This document shows, piece after piece, positions 33,203-41,390 of a stretch of DNA of 64,000 nt. A model generated the notes under the pieces. The model made no database searches, was not told the DNA's origin, and saw only the letters and a list, made by a program, of their open reading frames with translations. The stretch lies in assembly GCA_947452905.1 (NCBI GenBank), contig CANGEP010000004.1:62001-126000 (forward strand), read 5' to 3'. Origin of the DNA: Bacteroidota bacterium. Lineage in GTDB: Bacteria; Bacteroidota; Bacteroidia; Chitinophagales; Chitinophagaceae. A program made the translations under genes and the position numbers. Positions within the stretch are counted from its first letter, which is position 1, and every line of letters starts with the position of its first letter.

Positions 33203-34309
33203 ATGTATTATAAAATAAGTTGTATCGTTTTTTCGATTCTTTTTTTTGTGTCATTTACTGAAGCACAAAATGCTAATTTATTAGTGGGCACTTATACCAC
33301 TAGAGGCAGTAAAGGTATCTATGTTTTTAATTTTGATACCGCTACTGGCAAAGCAGTTATGCTGAGCCATACAGACAGTAGCAGTAATCCTGAATTCTTA
33401 ACCATTACAAAGGATAAGCAATTTGTATATGCTGTAAATGAAACCAAAGATGGTAATGTTGCCGCCTATTCATTTAAAGACAACAAATTAAATTTATTGC
33501 AAATAAAATCGGTAAAATCCGATGATCCCTGTTATATAAGTTTAAGTCCTGACGAGCATAATTTATTGGTGGCCAATTATAGCGGGGGGAGTATTACACA
33601 ATTTCACCGTTTTGCCGACGGACTTATTTCCAACGCACAACAATTTATACAACATACAGGCAAAAGTGTTCACCCTACAAGACAAGATAAAGCGCATGTG
33701 CATGGTGCTTTTTTCACGCCCAAAGGTGATTATTTATTAACACCCGACTTAGGCATGGACCAAGTATTTATTTATCCTTACAAAAACAGTACTATTCCAT
33801 TGGATGTTAATAAAGCATCTGTGATAAAATCAAAACCCGGTGCAGGGCCAAGACATATCGCTTTTTCGAGCAATGGAAAATATTTGTATGTTATTGAAGA
33901 GTTAAGTGGCAGTATTAGTGTATATAGTTTTAACAAAGGAGTGGCCAGCTTTTTGCAAAATGTAAATACTCATGTTGCCAATTATCAAGGGGAACCAGGA
34001 AGTGCGGATATTCACATTTCACCTGATGGAAAATATTTGTATGCAAGTAATAGAGGCAAGGAAAATAACATTGCTAAATTTCCAATTTTACTTAACGGTA
34101 AATTAGATAGTAAACAAATGAGCCTATACCCTACGCTTGGTAAAATTCCAAGAAATTTTACCATCAGTGCTGACGGAAATTGGTTATTGGTAGCCAATCA
34201 AGAAACCGACAATATTATAGTGTACAAAATAAATAAAGCTACTGGTGATTTAATAAATACTGGGAACAGCATTTCGGTATCCATGCCAGTTTGCTTAGTT
34301 ATGTTTTAA
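33203..34309 (+). CDS. Lactonase family (6-phosphogluconolactonase/YbhE-like) seven-bladed beta-propeller, exported
   Basis: A 368-residue protein with an N-terminal signal peptide (ISCIVFSILFFVSFTEAQ). The propeller contains repeated blades with LLVGTYTTRGSKGIYVF, YAVNETKDGNVAAYSF, VANYSGGSITQF, HVHGAFFTPKGDYLLTPDLG, GAGPRHIAFSSNGKYLYVI and LVANQETDNIIVY, as in PF10282. Because it is exported, it is unlikely to act on cytosolic 6-phosphogluconolactone; another lactone or cell-wall ligand is more plausible. The open frame extends to 33149 over the end of the GH16 gene; ATG 33203 starts the signal peptide. Confidence 0.85.
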   Translation: MYYKISCIVFSILFFVSFTEAQNANLLVGTYTTRGSKGIYVFNFDTATGKAVMLSHTDSSSNPEFLTITKDKQFVYAVNETKDGNVAAYSFKDNKLNLLQIKSVKSDDPCYISLSPDEHNLLVANYSGGSITQFHRFADGLISNAQQFIQHTGKSVHPTRQDKAHVHGAFFTPKGDYLLTPDLGMDQVFIYPYKNSTIPLDVNKASVIKSKPGAGPRHIAFSSNGKYLYVIEELSGSISVYSFNKGVASFLQNVNTHVANYQGEPGSADIHISPDGKYLYASNRGKENNIAKFPILLNGKLDSKQMSLYPTLGKIPRNFTISADGNWLLVANQETDNIIVYKINKATGDLINTGNSISVSMPVCLVMF

Positions 34310-34321
34310 TAGTTCCAAAAA

Positions 34322-34702
34322 TTAAATGGCTTTAAACCAACTTGGGTCGGTTCCTTCTTCGGCATTATAATTAATAAACAACTCCTCCCCTATTTTTATA
34401 GAGGTTAATGTTACAATAGAAATGGTCTGAAATTCAAAATCCATTTCATATTTACAATTAGGATTTTTTGAATGATTATAAATAGACACATAGCCCAGCG
34501 CAACAGCAGCTTGACTCAAATCATCCCCCCATTCAAAAATATAATCATATAATAAAGTTTTTTCGACATGTGACCGCTGCTGAGCATCTAATACAATAAC
34601 AGGTGCCACTTCGATAATGGTACCTGCATCAATGGGCGCTGTAGTGTAAACGCCACGGCCACGTCCTTCAGATGAAGCAATTGTTAAGAATGGAAGAATC
34701 AT
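34322..34702 (-). CDS. Small SET-domain protein (putative protein-lysine methyltransferase)
   Basis: A 126-residue protein consisting only of a SET domain. It shows the SAM-binding start EGRGRGVYTTAPIDAGTII, the catalytic core motif IYNHSKNPNCKYEM (the NHSxxPNC motif) and IKIGEELFINYNAEEG (the GEEL-x-x-Y motif with the catalytic tyrosine). It lacks pre-SET and post-SET zinc-binding regions. Target is unknown; bacterial SET proteins may methylate chromosomal or ribosomal proteins. The ATG at 34702 has TATATTTA (one mismatch to TAnnTTTG) just four bases upstream, so it may be transcribed as a leaderless mRNA. Converges on the lactonase gene. Confidence 0.85.
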   Translation of the reverse strand: MILPFLTIASSEGRGRGVYTTAPIDAGTIIEVAPVIVLDAQQRSHVEKTLLYDYIFEWGDDLSQAAVALGYVSIYNHSKNPNCKYEMDFEFQTISIVTLTSIKIGEELFINYNAEEGTDPSWFKAI

Positions 34703-34748
34703 AGCCTAAATATAGTGCATCCTTTAGTATTTTTCTTAACTTGCAGCC

Positions 34749-36143
34749 ATGTCTGAGGAACTAGAACAAGAAGTTAATTTATCGGAGCTTTTTTTAGAGA
34801 TATTATCTAAAGAGGATAGTCATCTTTTAAAAGAATTCTTGGATGCACAAAACATTAGTGATGTAGTGGAACTGGTGAATGAATTCCCAGATAAAGAAGC
34901 TACCATCATTGACAATATGACTGTGCACCGTGCGGTTAGCGTTTTCAAAATTTTAGACATTAATCAGCAAAAGGATATTGTTAAAGAATTACCAGCCAGA
35001 AAAACGGCTAAAATATTAAACGAACTTCCTCCTGATGACCGTACCGACTTCTTAGAAGAATTACCTAAAGCTGCTATTCGAGATTTAATTAAATTATTAG
35101 ACCCCGAAGAGCGAAAAATTACTTTATCGTTATTAGGTTATCCCGAGGATAGTGTGGGCCGTTTAATGACCCCCGATTATGTATATGTTTATCCTCATTA
35201 TACAGTAGCACAGGTTTTGGATAACATCCGTAGATATGGTAAAAATTCAGAGACCATTGATGTTATATATATTATTGATGATTTAGGCGGGTTGGTTGAT
35301 GATATTAGAATTAGAGATTTATTATTGGCCAAGCCCGATGATATAATAAAAGATATTATTGATGGTCGTTTTGTAGCCTTAAATGTTTACGACGATCAGG
35401 AACATGCTTCTCAGGTATTTAAAATGAATAACCGCACTGCAATTCCTGTAGTGGATGATAACGATGTATTATTAGGCATTGTAACTATTGATGATATCTT
35501 ATGGGTAACCAATGAAGAATTCTCTGAGGATATGCAAAAAATGGGAGGTACCGAGGCCTTAAACGAACCTTACTTAGATATTTCTATTTTTAAACTATTC
35601 AAAAAAAGAATTACTTGGTTGGTGATTTTATTTTTTGGGGAAATGTTTACTGCTACTGCTATGGGCTATTTCGAAGGAGAAATAAAAAAAGTAACCTTAC
35701 TGGCTTTGTTTGTGCCTTTGATTTTATCTAGTGGCGGTAATTCAGGCTCACAAGCATCTACCTTAATTATTCAAGCCATGTCTATTGGTGAAATTACCAT
35801 CAAAGACTGGTGGAAAATTTTAAGACGAGAAATAACCAGTGGTATATTACTAGGTACTGTTTTAGGTATTATTGGATTTTTTAGAGTACTAGTTTGGCAT
35901 AGTATTGCTCCAGGTTTATACGGTGAGCATTGGATACTTATTGCCATCACAATTGGTATTACACTAGTGGGTGTGGTTTTATGGGGAACTATTGCTGGAT
36001 CAATGTTGCCTGTATTTTTAAAACGATTAGGCGCCGATCCTGCCGCTTCCTCTGCTCCATTTGTGGCAACACTTGTGGATGTTACCGCATTGGTTATTTA
36101 TTTTACAGTTGCGCTCTTAGCACTAAGAGGAACTTTATTATAA
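34749..36143 (+). CDS. mgtE: Magnesium transporter MgtE
   Basis: A 464-residue Mg2+ channel/transporter. The cytosolic N domain has the superhelical repeats (LPARKTAKILNELPPDDRTD, FLEELPKAAIRDLIKLL), followed by two CBS modules (residues about 140-255, SVGRLMTPDYVYVYPHYTVA) and five transmembrane helices from about residue 290 with the pore motif SSGGNSGSQASTLIIQAM and the DPAASSAPFVATLVDVTALV C-terminal signature. The CBS part is the intracellular magnesium sensor. Its 3' end overlaps the convergent acetyltransferase gene by six bases. Confidence 0.95.
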   Translation: MSEELEQEVNLSELFLEILSKEDSHLLKEFLDAQNISDVVELVNEFPDKEATIIDNMTVHRAVSVFKILDINQQKDIVKELPARKTAKILNELPPDDRTDFLEELPKAAIRDLIKLLDPEERKITLSLLGYPEDSVGRLMTPDYVYVYPHYTVAQVLDNIRRYGKNSETIDVIYIIDDLGGLVDDIRIRDLLLAKPDDIIKDIIDGRFVALNVYDDQEHASQVFKMNNRTAIPVVDDNDVLLGIVTIDDILWVTNEEFSEDMQKMGGTEALNEPYLDISIFKLFKKRITWLVILFFGEMFTATAMGYFEGEIKKVTLLALFVPLILSSGGNSGSQASTLIIQAMSIGEITIKDWWKILRREITSGILLGTVLGIIGFFRVLVWHSIAPGLYGEHWILIAITIGITLVGVVLWGTIAGSMLPVFLKRLGADPAASSAPFVATLVDVTALVIYFTVALLALRGTLL

Positions 36144-36743
36144 TTGATTCTTAATATTTTCTTTTACTTTTTCTTGCCATTCCTTTTGCAAAATACTTAA
36201 CACAATAGAATCCCTTCTTGTGCCATCTGGTTTGGGTAAATGAGATCTTAAAATACCCTCAATAGTACAACCCATTTTTTGCATTGCTGCAATACTTCTT
36301 TTATTATCATTGTCGGCTCTAAATTCAACTCTCTTAAATCCTATCTGATCAAAAGCAAATTGTAAAAGTAAAAATTTACAATGCGTATTTACTCCCGTTC
36401 CCCATACTTTTTTACTATACCAGGTATAGCCCAATTGAGTGCTTGCAAAACTAAGTTGAATGTCATAAAATCGAGTACATCCCACATATTGTTGTAAAAT
36501 TTTATCAAATACTATAAAAGCATAAGCCGTTTTATTTTTTCTAGCTTCTATTGCAGACTCTATATAATTTCCTAAATCATCTTTATCCCGAATTGCCACC
36601 AAAGAATAGGTCCAAATTTCAGGCTCATTTTGCACATATATTTTTAAAAATTCAATATCTGTGCTAATAAGTGGCCTTAATAACACACGATCGTTTTCTA
36701 AAATCATGTCCTGGGTAAAGTCAAATTGTTGCTTTAAAGCCAT
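36138..36743 (-). CDS. GNAT family N-acetyltransferase (RimJ/RimL type)
   Basis: A 201-residue acetyltransferase. It begins with the typical RVLLRPLISTDIEFL strand, has a central VGCTRFYDIQLSFASTQLGYTW, the acetyl-CoA loop (YSKKVWGTGVNTHCKFLLLQ, where the usual Q/RxxGxG/A is WGTGVN) and RVEFRADNDNKRSIAAMQKMG. This is the ribosomal-protein-acetyltransferase-like subgroup; substrate unknown. It is convergent with mgtE with a small overlap, and divergent from glmS. Confidence 0.85.
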   Translation of the reverse strand: MALKQQFDFTQDMILENDRVLLRPLISTDIEFLKIYVQNEPEIWTYSLVAIRDKDDLGNYIESAIEARKNKTAYAFIVFDKILQQYVGCTRFYDIQLSFASTQLGYTWYSKKVWGTGVNTHCKFLLLQFAFDQIGFKRVEFRADNDNKRSIAAMQKMGCTIEGILRSHLPKPDGTRRDSIVLSILQKEWQEKVKENIKNQL

Positions 36744-36804
36744 ACATTATATGATTAATGTTTAATTTCGCTAAAATTATTGAATTTAACTCAAAACAGA
36801 CTAT

Positions 36805-38643
36805 ATGTGTGGAATCGTAGGTTATATTGGACATAGAGAAGCTTACCCAGTGGTTTTAAAAGGATTAAAGCGATTAGAATACCGTGGGTATGATAGTACA
36901 GGCGTAGCCATTATTCAAGAGGGGAAATTACAAATACATAAGAAAAAAGGGAAAGTAGTAGAATTGGAAGACGCGGTAGTGGGTAAAAGTATGCATTCCA
37001 ACATTTGTATTGGTCATACTCGTTGGGCCACCCATGGCGAACCCTCAGACAGAAACGCGCATCCTCACCTTTCCAACAATGGTCGTTTTGCTATGTTGCA
37101 TAATGGTATTATCGAGAACTATGCCCCTATTAAAAAAGAATTGCTTTCTAAAGGCTATACTTTTAAAAGTGATACCGATACCGAGGTTTTATTAAACTTT
37201 ATTCAGGACATTCAAGACAATAATAAAAGTACCCTCGAAGAAGCTTTAAGAGTGGCGCTAAAAAGAATTGTAGGCGCCTATTGTATTTTGTTAATCGATC
37301 AGGACGACCCTGAAACTATTATCGCTGCTCGCAAAGGAAGTCCTTTAGTAATTGGTATTGGAAAAGGAGAACACTTTTTAGCAAGTGATGCCTCCCCTAT
37401 TATTGAATATACCAAAGAGGTAGTATATGTTAATGATTATGAAATTGCCATCGTAAAAGCAGACGAATTAATTTTAAAAAATCTAGGAAACGAAAAACAA
37501 ACTCCATTTATTCAAAAATTAGATTTGGAATTGGCCGCTATTGAAAAAGGGGGCTATGATCATTTCATGCTAAAAGAAATTTTTGAACAACCAGATACCA
37601 TTTTTGACTGTTTAAGGGGTCGCTTATTACATGAACAGCAGCAAATTGTAATGGCTGGAGTAGATAATCATATAGAAGCATTAACCAAGGCTTCAAGAAT
37701 TATGATTGTAGCTTGTGGTACCAGTTGGCATGCAGGACTAGTAGCAGAGTATATGATTGAAGAATTATGTCGTATACCTGTTGAAGTAGAATATGCATCT
37801 GAATTTAGATATCGTAATCCAGTGATTCATCCGGGAGATGTGATTATTGCTATTTCACAAAGTGGCGAAACTGCTGATACCTTAGTGGCCTTAGAAAGTG
37901 CTAAAGAAAAAGGGGCCTTTATTTTTGGAGTAGTTAATGCTGTAGGTAGTAGTATTGCTCGTTTGTCTCACGCAGGTGCCTATACACATGCTGGACCCGA
38001 AATTGGGGTGGCCAGTACCAAAGCATTTACTGGGCAGTTAGCCGTATTAAGTATGATGGCTTTAAAAATGGCAAAAGCTAAAGGAAGCATTAGTGAAGAA
38101 CGCTATGTGCATTTAGTAAACGAATTAGCATCGGTACCCGAAAAGGTAAAAGAAATTTTAGCAGACACTTCTGTTATTGAAAGAATCGCTCAACAATATA
38201 AAGGCGCTTCGGACTTTTTATATTTAGGACGTGGCTATAATTTCCCGATTGCTTTAGAAGGGGCATTAAAGTTAAAAGAGATTACCTATATCCATGCCGA
38301 AGGTTACCCTGCAGCCGAAATGAAACATGGTCCTATTGCTTTAGTGGATGAAAACTTGCCTGTTGTGTTTGTAGCTACCAAAGATATGTATTACGAAAAA
38401 GTGGTGTCTAATATTCAAGAAATTAAAGCCAGAAAAGGCCAGGTAATAGCAGTTGCCACTCAGGGTGATAGCGTTCTTCCTACGATGTCAGACAATATTA
38501 TGTTTGTGCCTGATATTGATGAAGTGATTGCACCGCTTTTAAGTGTAATTCCTTTGCAATTATTAAGTTACTACGTAGGTATCTACAAAGGTATCGATGT
38601 AGATAAGCCTAGAAACTTGGCAAAATCGGTTACCGTGGAATAG
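36805..38643 (+). CDS. glmS: Glutamine--fructose-6-phosphate aminotransferase (isomerising)
   Basis: A 612-residue enzyme that makes glucosamine-6-phosphate for peptidoglycan and LPS. Cys2 of MCGIVGYIGHREAYPVVLKG is the N-terminal nucleophile after Met removal; the glutaminase domain has TRWATHGEPSDRNAHPH and LHNGIIENY. Two SIS domains follow, with ACGTSWHAGLV, ISQSGETADTL, YLGRGYNFPIALEGALKLKE and AAEMKHGPIAL. The C-terminus DKPRNLAKSVTVE is standard. No glmS ribozyme-like leader is visible in the 61-base gap upstream. It is followed at 20 bases by alkB. Confidence 0.97.
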   Translation: MCGIVGYIGHREAYPVVLKGLKRLEYRGYDSTGVAIIQEGKLQIHKKKGKVVELEDAVVGKSMHSNICIGHTRWATHGEPSDRNAHPHLSNNGRFAMLHNGIIENYAPIKKELLSKGYTFKSDTDTEVLLNFIQDIQDNNKSTLEEALRVALKRIVGAYCILLIDQDDPETIIAARKGSPLVIGIGKGEHFLASDASPIIEYTKEVVYVNDYEIAIVKADELILKNLGNEKQTPFIQKLDLELAAIEKGGYDHFMLKEIFEQPDTIFDCLRGRLLHEQQQIVMAGVDNHIEALTKASRIMIVACGTSWHAGLVAEYMIEELCRIPVEVEYASEFRYRNPVIHPGDVIIAISQSGETADTLVALESAKEKGAFIFGVVNAVGSSIARLSHAGAYTHAGPEIGVASTKAFTGQLAVLSMMALKMAKAKGSISEERYVHLVNELASVPEKVKEILADTSVIERIAQQYKGASDFLYLGRGYNFPIALEGALKLKEITYIHAEGYPAAEMKHGPIALVDENLPVVFVATKDMYYEKVVSNIQEIKARKGQVIAVATQGDSVLPTMSDNIMFVPDIDEVIAPLLSVIPLQLLSYYVGIYKGIDVDKPRNLAKSVTVE

Positions 38644-38663
38644 AAAAATGCTTATTTTTAAGC

Positions 38664-39710
38664 ATGATTGCATTTACCAAAGCCTTTAAATATATAACAC
38701 CTTTCGTGTTATTCATTTTAGCCAATATGGCATTTACACATACTGGAATTTATTGCTGGGTACCTTTATTATATGTGTTTTTCTTTATTCCTTTATTAGA
38801 ATTGTTTATTGCACCGAATCCTAAAAATTTAGATGAAATAGAAGAGCAATTAGCTAAGGATAATAAATGGTACGATATTATAATTTGGTTAACGGTGCCG
38901 CTTCAGTTTATGACGCTTTACTTTTTTTTAGTAAGCTTACAAACTACTACCAATGCGTTTGATATTGCGGGTAAAATTATTGCAATGGGTTTATTATGCG
39001 CTGCTTTTGGCATTAATGCCGCTCATGAATTAGGACATAGAACCAATGCTTTTGAACAATTCCTTTCAAAATTATTATTACTTACTAGTTTATATATGCA
39101 CTTTTTTATAGAGCATAACAAAGGGCATCACAAACACGTAGCTACCCCACATGACCCTAGTACTGCCAAGTACAAGCAAACCGTGTATGCGTTTTGGTTG
39201 CAAACATTTATTGGCACCTATTTAAGTGCATGGCATATTGCCATAGAGGAATCAAAAAAGAAAAACAATCCCCTTCCATTTATAAACAATGAAATGTTTT
39301 TATTTCAATTGGTACAATTAAGTTTTTTAGCATTGGTCGCTTATTTCTTTGGCGCCACGTTAATGATATACTTTATGCTGGCTGCAATTATGGGTGCTAC
39401 CCTTTTAGAAACAGTTAATTATATCGAACATTATGGGCTTTCGAGAGAGAAAGGCCAAGGAGATTTGTATGAAAGAGTAAAACCACATCATAGTTGGAAT
39501 AGCAATCACGTGATTGGAAGATTAATGTTATTTGAATTAAGCCGTCATAGTGATCATCACTATTTGGCTTCTCGCAAATACCAAATATTAAGAAATATGG
39601 AAGAAGCGCCTCAAATGCCTACTGGTTATCCTGGCATGATTGTGCTTTCCTTATTTCCTCCTATTTGGTTTTCCATAATGCATAAGCAAATGAAGAAATA
39701 CGCTTTATAA
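38664..39710 (+). CDS. alkB: Alkane 1-monooxygenase (AlkB-like membrane di-iron hydroxylase)
   Basis: A 348-residue integral membrane protein with about six hydrophobic segments and all four family motifs: Hist-1 HELGHRTN, Hist-2 EHNKGHHKHVATPHDP, the HYG motif NYIEHYGL and Hist-3 SRHSDHHYLASRKYQ. In AlkB these histidines hold the di-iron centre that hydroxylates terminal methyl groups of medium-chain alkanes. No rubredoxin or rubredoxin reductase gene is adjacent, and the gene is placed in a glmS-alkB-yjbR series, so the physiological substrate might be an endogenous lipid rather than an alkane. The start codon is at the 3' side of a small hairpin (38646-38663). Confidence 0.88.
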   Translation: MIAFTKAFKYITPFVLFILANMAFTHTGIYCWVPLLYVFFFIPLLELFIAPNPKNLDEIEEQLAKDNKWYDIIIWLTVPLQFMTLYFFLVSLQTTTNAFDIAGKIIAMGLLCAAFGINAAHELGHRTNAFEQFLSKLLLLTSLYMHFFIEHNKGHHKHVATPHDPSTAKYKQTVYAFWLQTFIGTYLSAWHIAIEESKKKNNPLPFINNEMFLFQLVQLSFLALVAYFFGATLMIYFMLAAIMGATLLETVNYIEHYGLSREKGQGDLYERVKPHHSWNSNHVIGRLMLFELSRHSDHHYLASRKYQILRNMEEAPQMPTGYPGMIVLSLFPPIWFSIMHKQMKKYAL

Positions 39711-39711
39711 A

Positions 39712-40032
39712 ATGGAGATTGACGAAATTAGAGATTACGCTTTATCACTTCCAGAAACCGAAGAATGTTTCCCTTTTGGAGAAAATAATTTAGTACTTAA
39801 AACCAAGGGTAAGCTATTTATCATTTTAGATTTAGTGGCTTTTCCTGGTACTATGAATTACAAAGCAAGTCCAGATGATATTATCGAACAAAGAGACCAA
39901 TTTCCAGATGCGATTTTTCCTGGATTCCATATGAACAAGAAACATTGGAACACTTTGCACCTAAATAGAATGGTGCCTTCTAAGATGATACAAGAACTTG
40001 TTTATACTTCTTACATACTTGTAAGAAAGTAG
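39712..40032 (+). CDS. MmcQ/YjbR family protein
   Basis: A 106-residue protein of the CyaY-like-fold MmcQ/YjbR family: IRDYALSLPETEECFPFGEN at the N-terminus, the central KLFIILDLVAFPGTMNYKAS, and FPGFHMNKKHWNTLHLN at the end (the HWNT/S-hydrophobic motif is the family's most conserved feature). The family is called DNA-binding from structure and limited data; the role is not established. It begins one base after the alkB stop, so the two are probably translated together. Confidence 0.87.
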   Translation: MEIDEIRDYALSLPETEECFPFGENNLVLKTKGKLFIILDLVAFPGTMNYKASPDDIIEQRDQFPDAIFPGFHMNKKHWNTLHLNRMVPSKMIQELVYTSYILVRK

Positions 40033-40077
40033 CTTTAAAACTAGCTCAAATTTAAAAGCTGTACCTTGCACTCTATT

Positions 40078-41361
40078 ATGAGTACAAATTTTAAGTCCTT
40101 ACAGCTAATTGAACCAATATTACTTGCTTTATTTGAAGAAGGATACACTACCCCCACGCCCATCCAGGCTCAATCTATCCCTATCGTTTTGGAGGGGAAA
40201 GATTTATTAGGATGTGCCCAAACAGGCACTGGCAAAACAGCCGCTTTTACTTTGCCAATTATACAATTACTTTCTGCAAAGCCTGTCGAAAAAAGAAAAA
40301 GAATAAAAAGTTTAATTGTTACCCCTACACGAGAACTAGCTATTCAAATAGCCGAAAGTTTTAACGCTTATGGACGACATACTCCTTTAAATTGCACCGT
40401 AATTTTTGGAGGCGTGGGACAAGGTCCACAAGTAACTGCTTTAAAAAATGGTGTGGATGTGGTTATTGCCACCCCCGGACGATTACTCGATTTAATGAAT
40501 CAAGGTTATATTAGTTTAAGAGATGTTGAAATATTTGTATTAGACGAAGCGGATAGAATGTTGGACATGGGTTTTGTAAATGATGTAAAAAAACTCTTAG
40601 CGGTACTTCCTAAAAAAAGACAGTCCTTATTTTTCTCGGCTACCATGCCTCCCGAAATTGTTAGTTTAGCCAATACCATTTTACATCAACCCGAAAAAGT
40701 AACAGTTACCCCCGTTTCTTCAACCGTAGAAATAATTGATCAAGCCGTTTACTTTGTAGATAAAGTAAATAAAAATGCGTTGTTGGTAGAAGTGCTAAAA
40801 AATACAGCTATAAAAACAGCATTGGTTTTTACTAGAACAAAACATGGAGCCGATAAAGTAGTGCAATTGTTAACAAAGAACAATATTATTGCCGAAGCTA
40901 TTCATGGTAATAAATCACAAAATGCACGTCAAAGAGCTTTAAGTAATTTTAAAGAACAAAGCACCCGCGTTTTAGTTGCTACCGATATTGCAGCTAGAGG
41001 TATAGATGTGGACGAACTGGCTCATGTAATTAATTTTGACATTCCTAATATTCCCGAAACCTATGTGCACCGTATTGGACGAACAGGTCGTGCGGGAGCC
41101 GAGGGCACAGCCCTTTCTTTTTGTGATTTTGAAGAAAAAGCCTATTTAACCGACATCGAAAAACTGATAGGGAAAAAAGTACCTGTTATTGAAAATCACC
41201 CTTATCCCATGCAGCAATTTCATGCCAATAAAAGCTCAAAAGATGCGGGCTGGGGCAAACCTAAAAATGTTCGAGGACGTGCTTCTCAACATGAAGGCGG
41301 TTTTGGCGCTAAAGGTGGGCAAAAAAGAAGATTTAATAGTAGTAAACCCAAGCGCGGATAG
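40078..41361 (+). CDS. DEAD-box ATP-dependent RNA helicase
   Basis: A 427-residue RhlE-type helicase. Q motif ([13 protein letters not shown]), motif [11 protein letters not shown], Ia PTRELAIQ, Ib [48 protein letters not shown] and [12 protein letters not shown] are present in order. The last ~55 residues form a basic Gly/Arg/Lys tail ([10 protein letters not shown]...) for non-specific RNA binding. ATG 40078 is preferred to an in-frame TTG at 40066, which overlaps a promoter-like TACCTTGC (40062-40069). Likely role: ribosome assembly or RNA turnover, often cold-induced. Confidence 0.93.
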   Translation: MSTNFKSLQLIEPILLALFEEGYTTPTPIQAQSIPIVLEGKDLLGCAQTGTGKTAAFTLPIIQLLSAKPVEKRKRIKSLIVTPTRELAIQIAESFNAYGRHTPLNCTVIFGGVGQGPQVTALKNGVDVVIATPGRLLDLMNQGYISLRDVEIFVLDEADRMLDMGFVNDVKKLLAVLPKKRQSLFFSATMPPEIVSLANTILHQPEKVTVTPVSSTVEIIDQAVYFVDKVNKNALLVEVLKNTAIKTALVFTRTKHGADKVVQLLTKNNIIAEAIHGNKSQNARQRALSNFKEQSTRVLVATDIAARGIDVDELAHVINFDIPNIPETYVHRIGRTGRAGAEGTALSFCDFEEKAYLTDIEKLIGKKVPVIENHPYPMQQFHANKSSKDAGWGKPKNVRGRASQHEGGFGAKGGQKRRFNSSKPKRG

Positions 41362-41369
41362 TATCTTTG
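41362..41369 (+). promoter_or_regulatory. Promoter -7 element of the amidase gene (TATCTTTG)
   Basis: TATCTTTG is a full TAnnTTTG match starting directly after the helicase stop codon, 21 nt before the amidase ATG. Confidence 0.55.
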
Positions 41370-41389
41370 GTATAACTTAAATGTTATAC
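41370..41389 (+). repeat. Perfect inverted repeat GTATAAC-N6-GTTATAC in the amidase leader
   Basis: The 7-bp arms GTATAAC (41370-41376) and GTTATAC (41383-41389) flank TTAAAT and lie between the -7 element and the ATG at 41391. Whether it acts as an operator, an RNA hairpin at the start codon or nothing is not decided by sequence. Confidence 0.5.
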
Positions 41390-41390
41390 T

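Noticed and set aside
36744..36804. Leader of glmS as a possible glmS ribozyme/riboswitch
   Set aside because: The gap is 61 bases, too short for the ribozyme, and no core motif is seen.
38646..38663. Small hairpin (ATGCTTA / TAAGCAT) between glmS and alkB as a terminator
   Set aside because: Seven mostly A-T pairs without a U-run; too weak for a terminator and the alkB ATG is at its edge.
39503..39516. Perfect 14-bp palindrome CAATCACGTGATTG, possible parS
   Set aside because: The inner TCACGTGA matches parS but the flanks do not, it lies in alkB codons, and no second copy is seen near parAB. Kept only as a chance palindrome.
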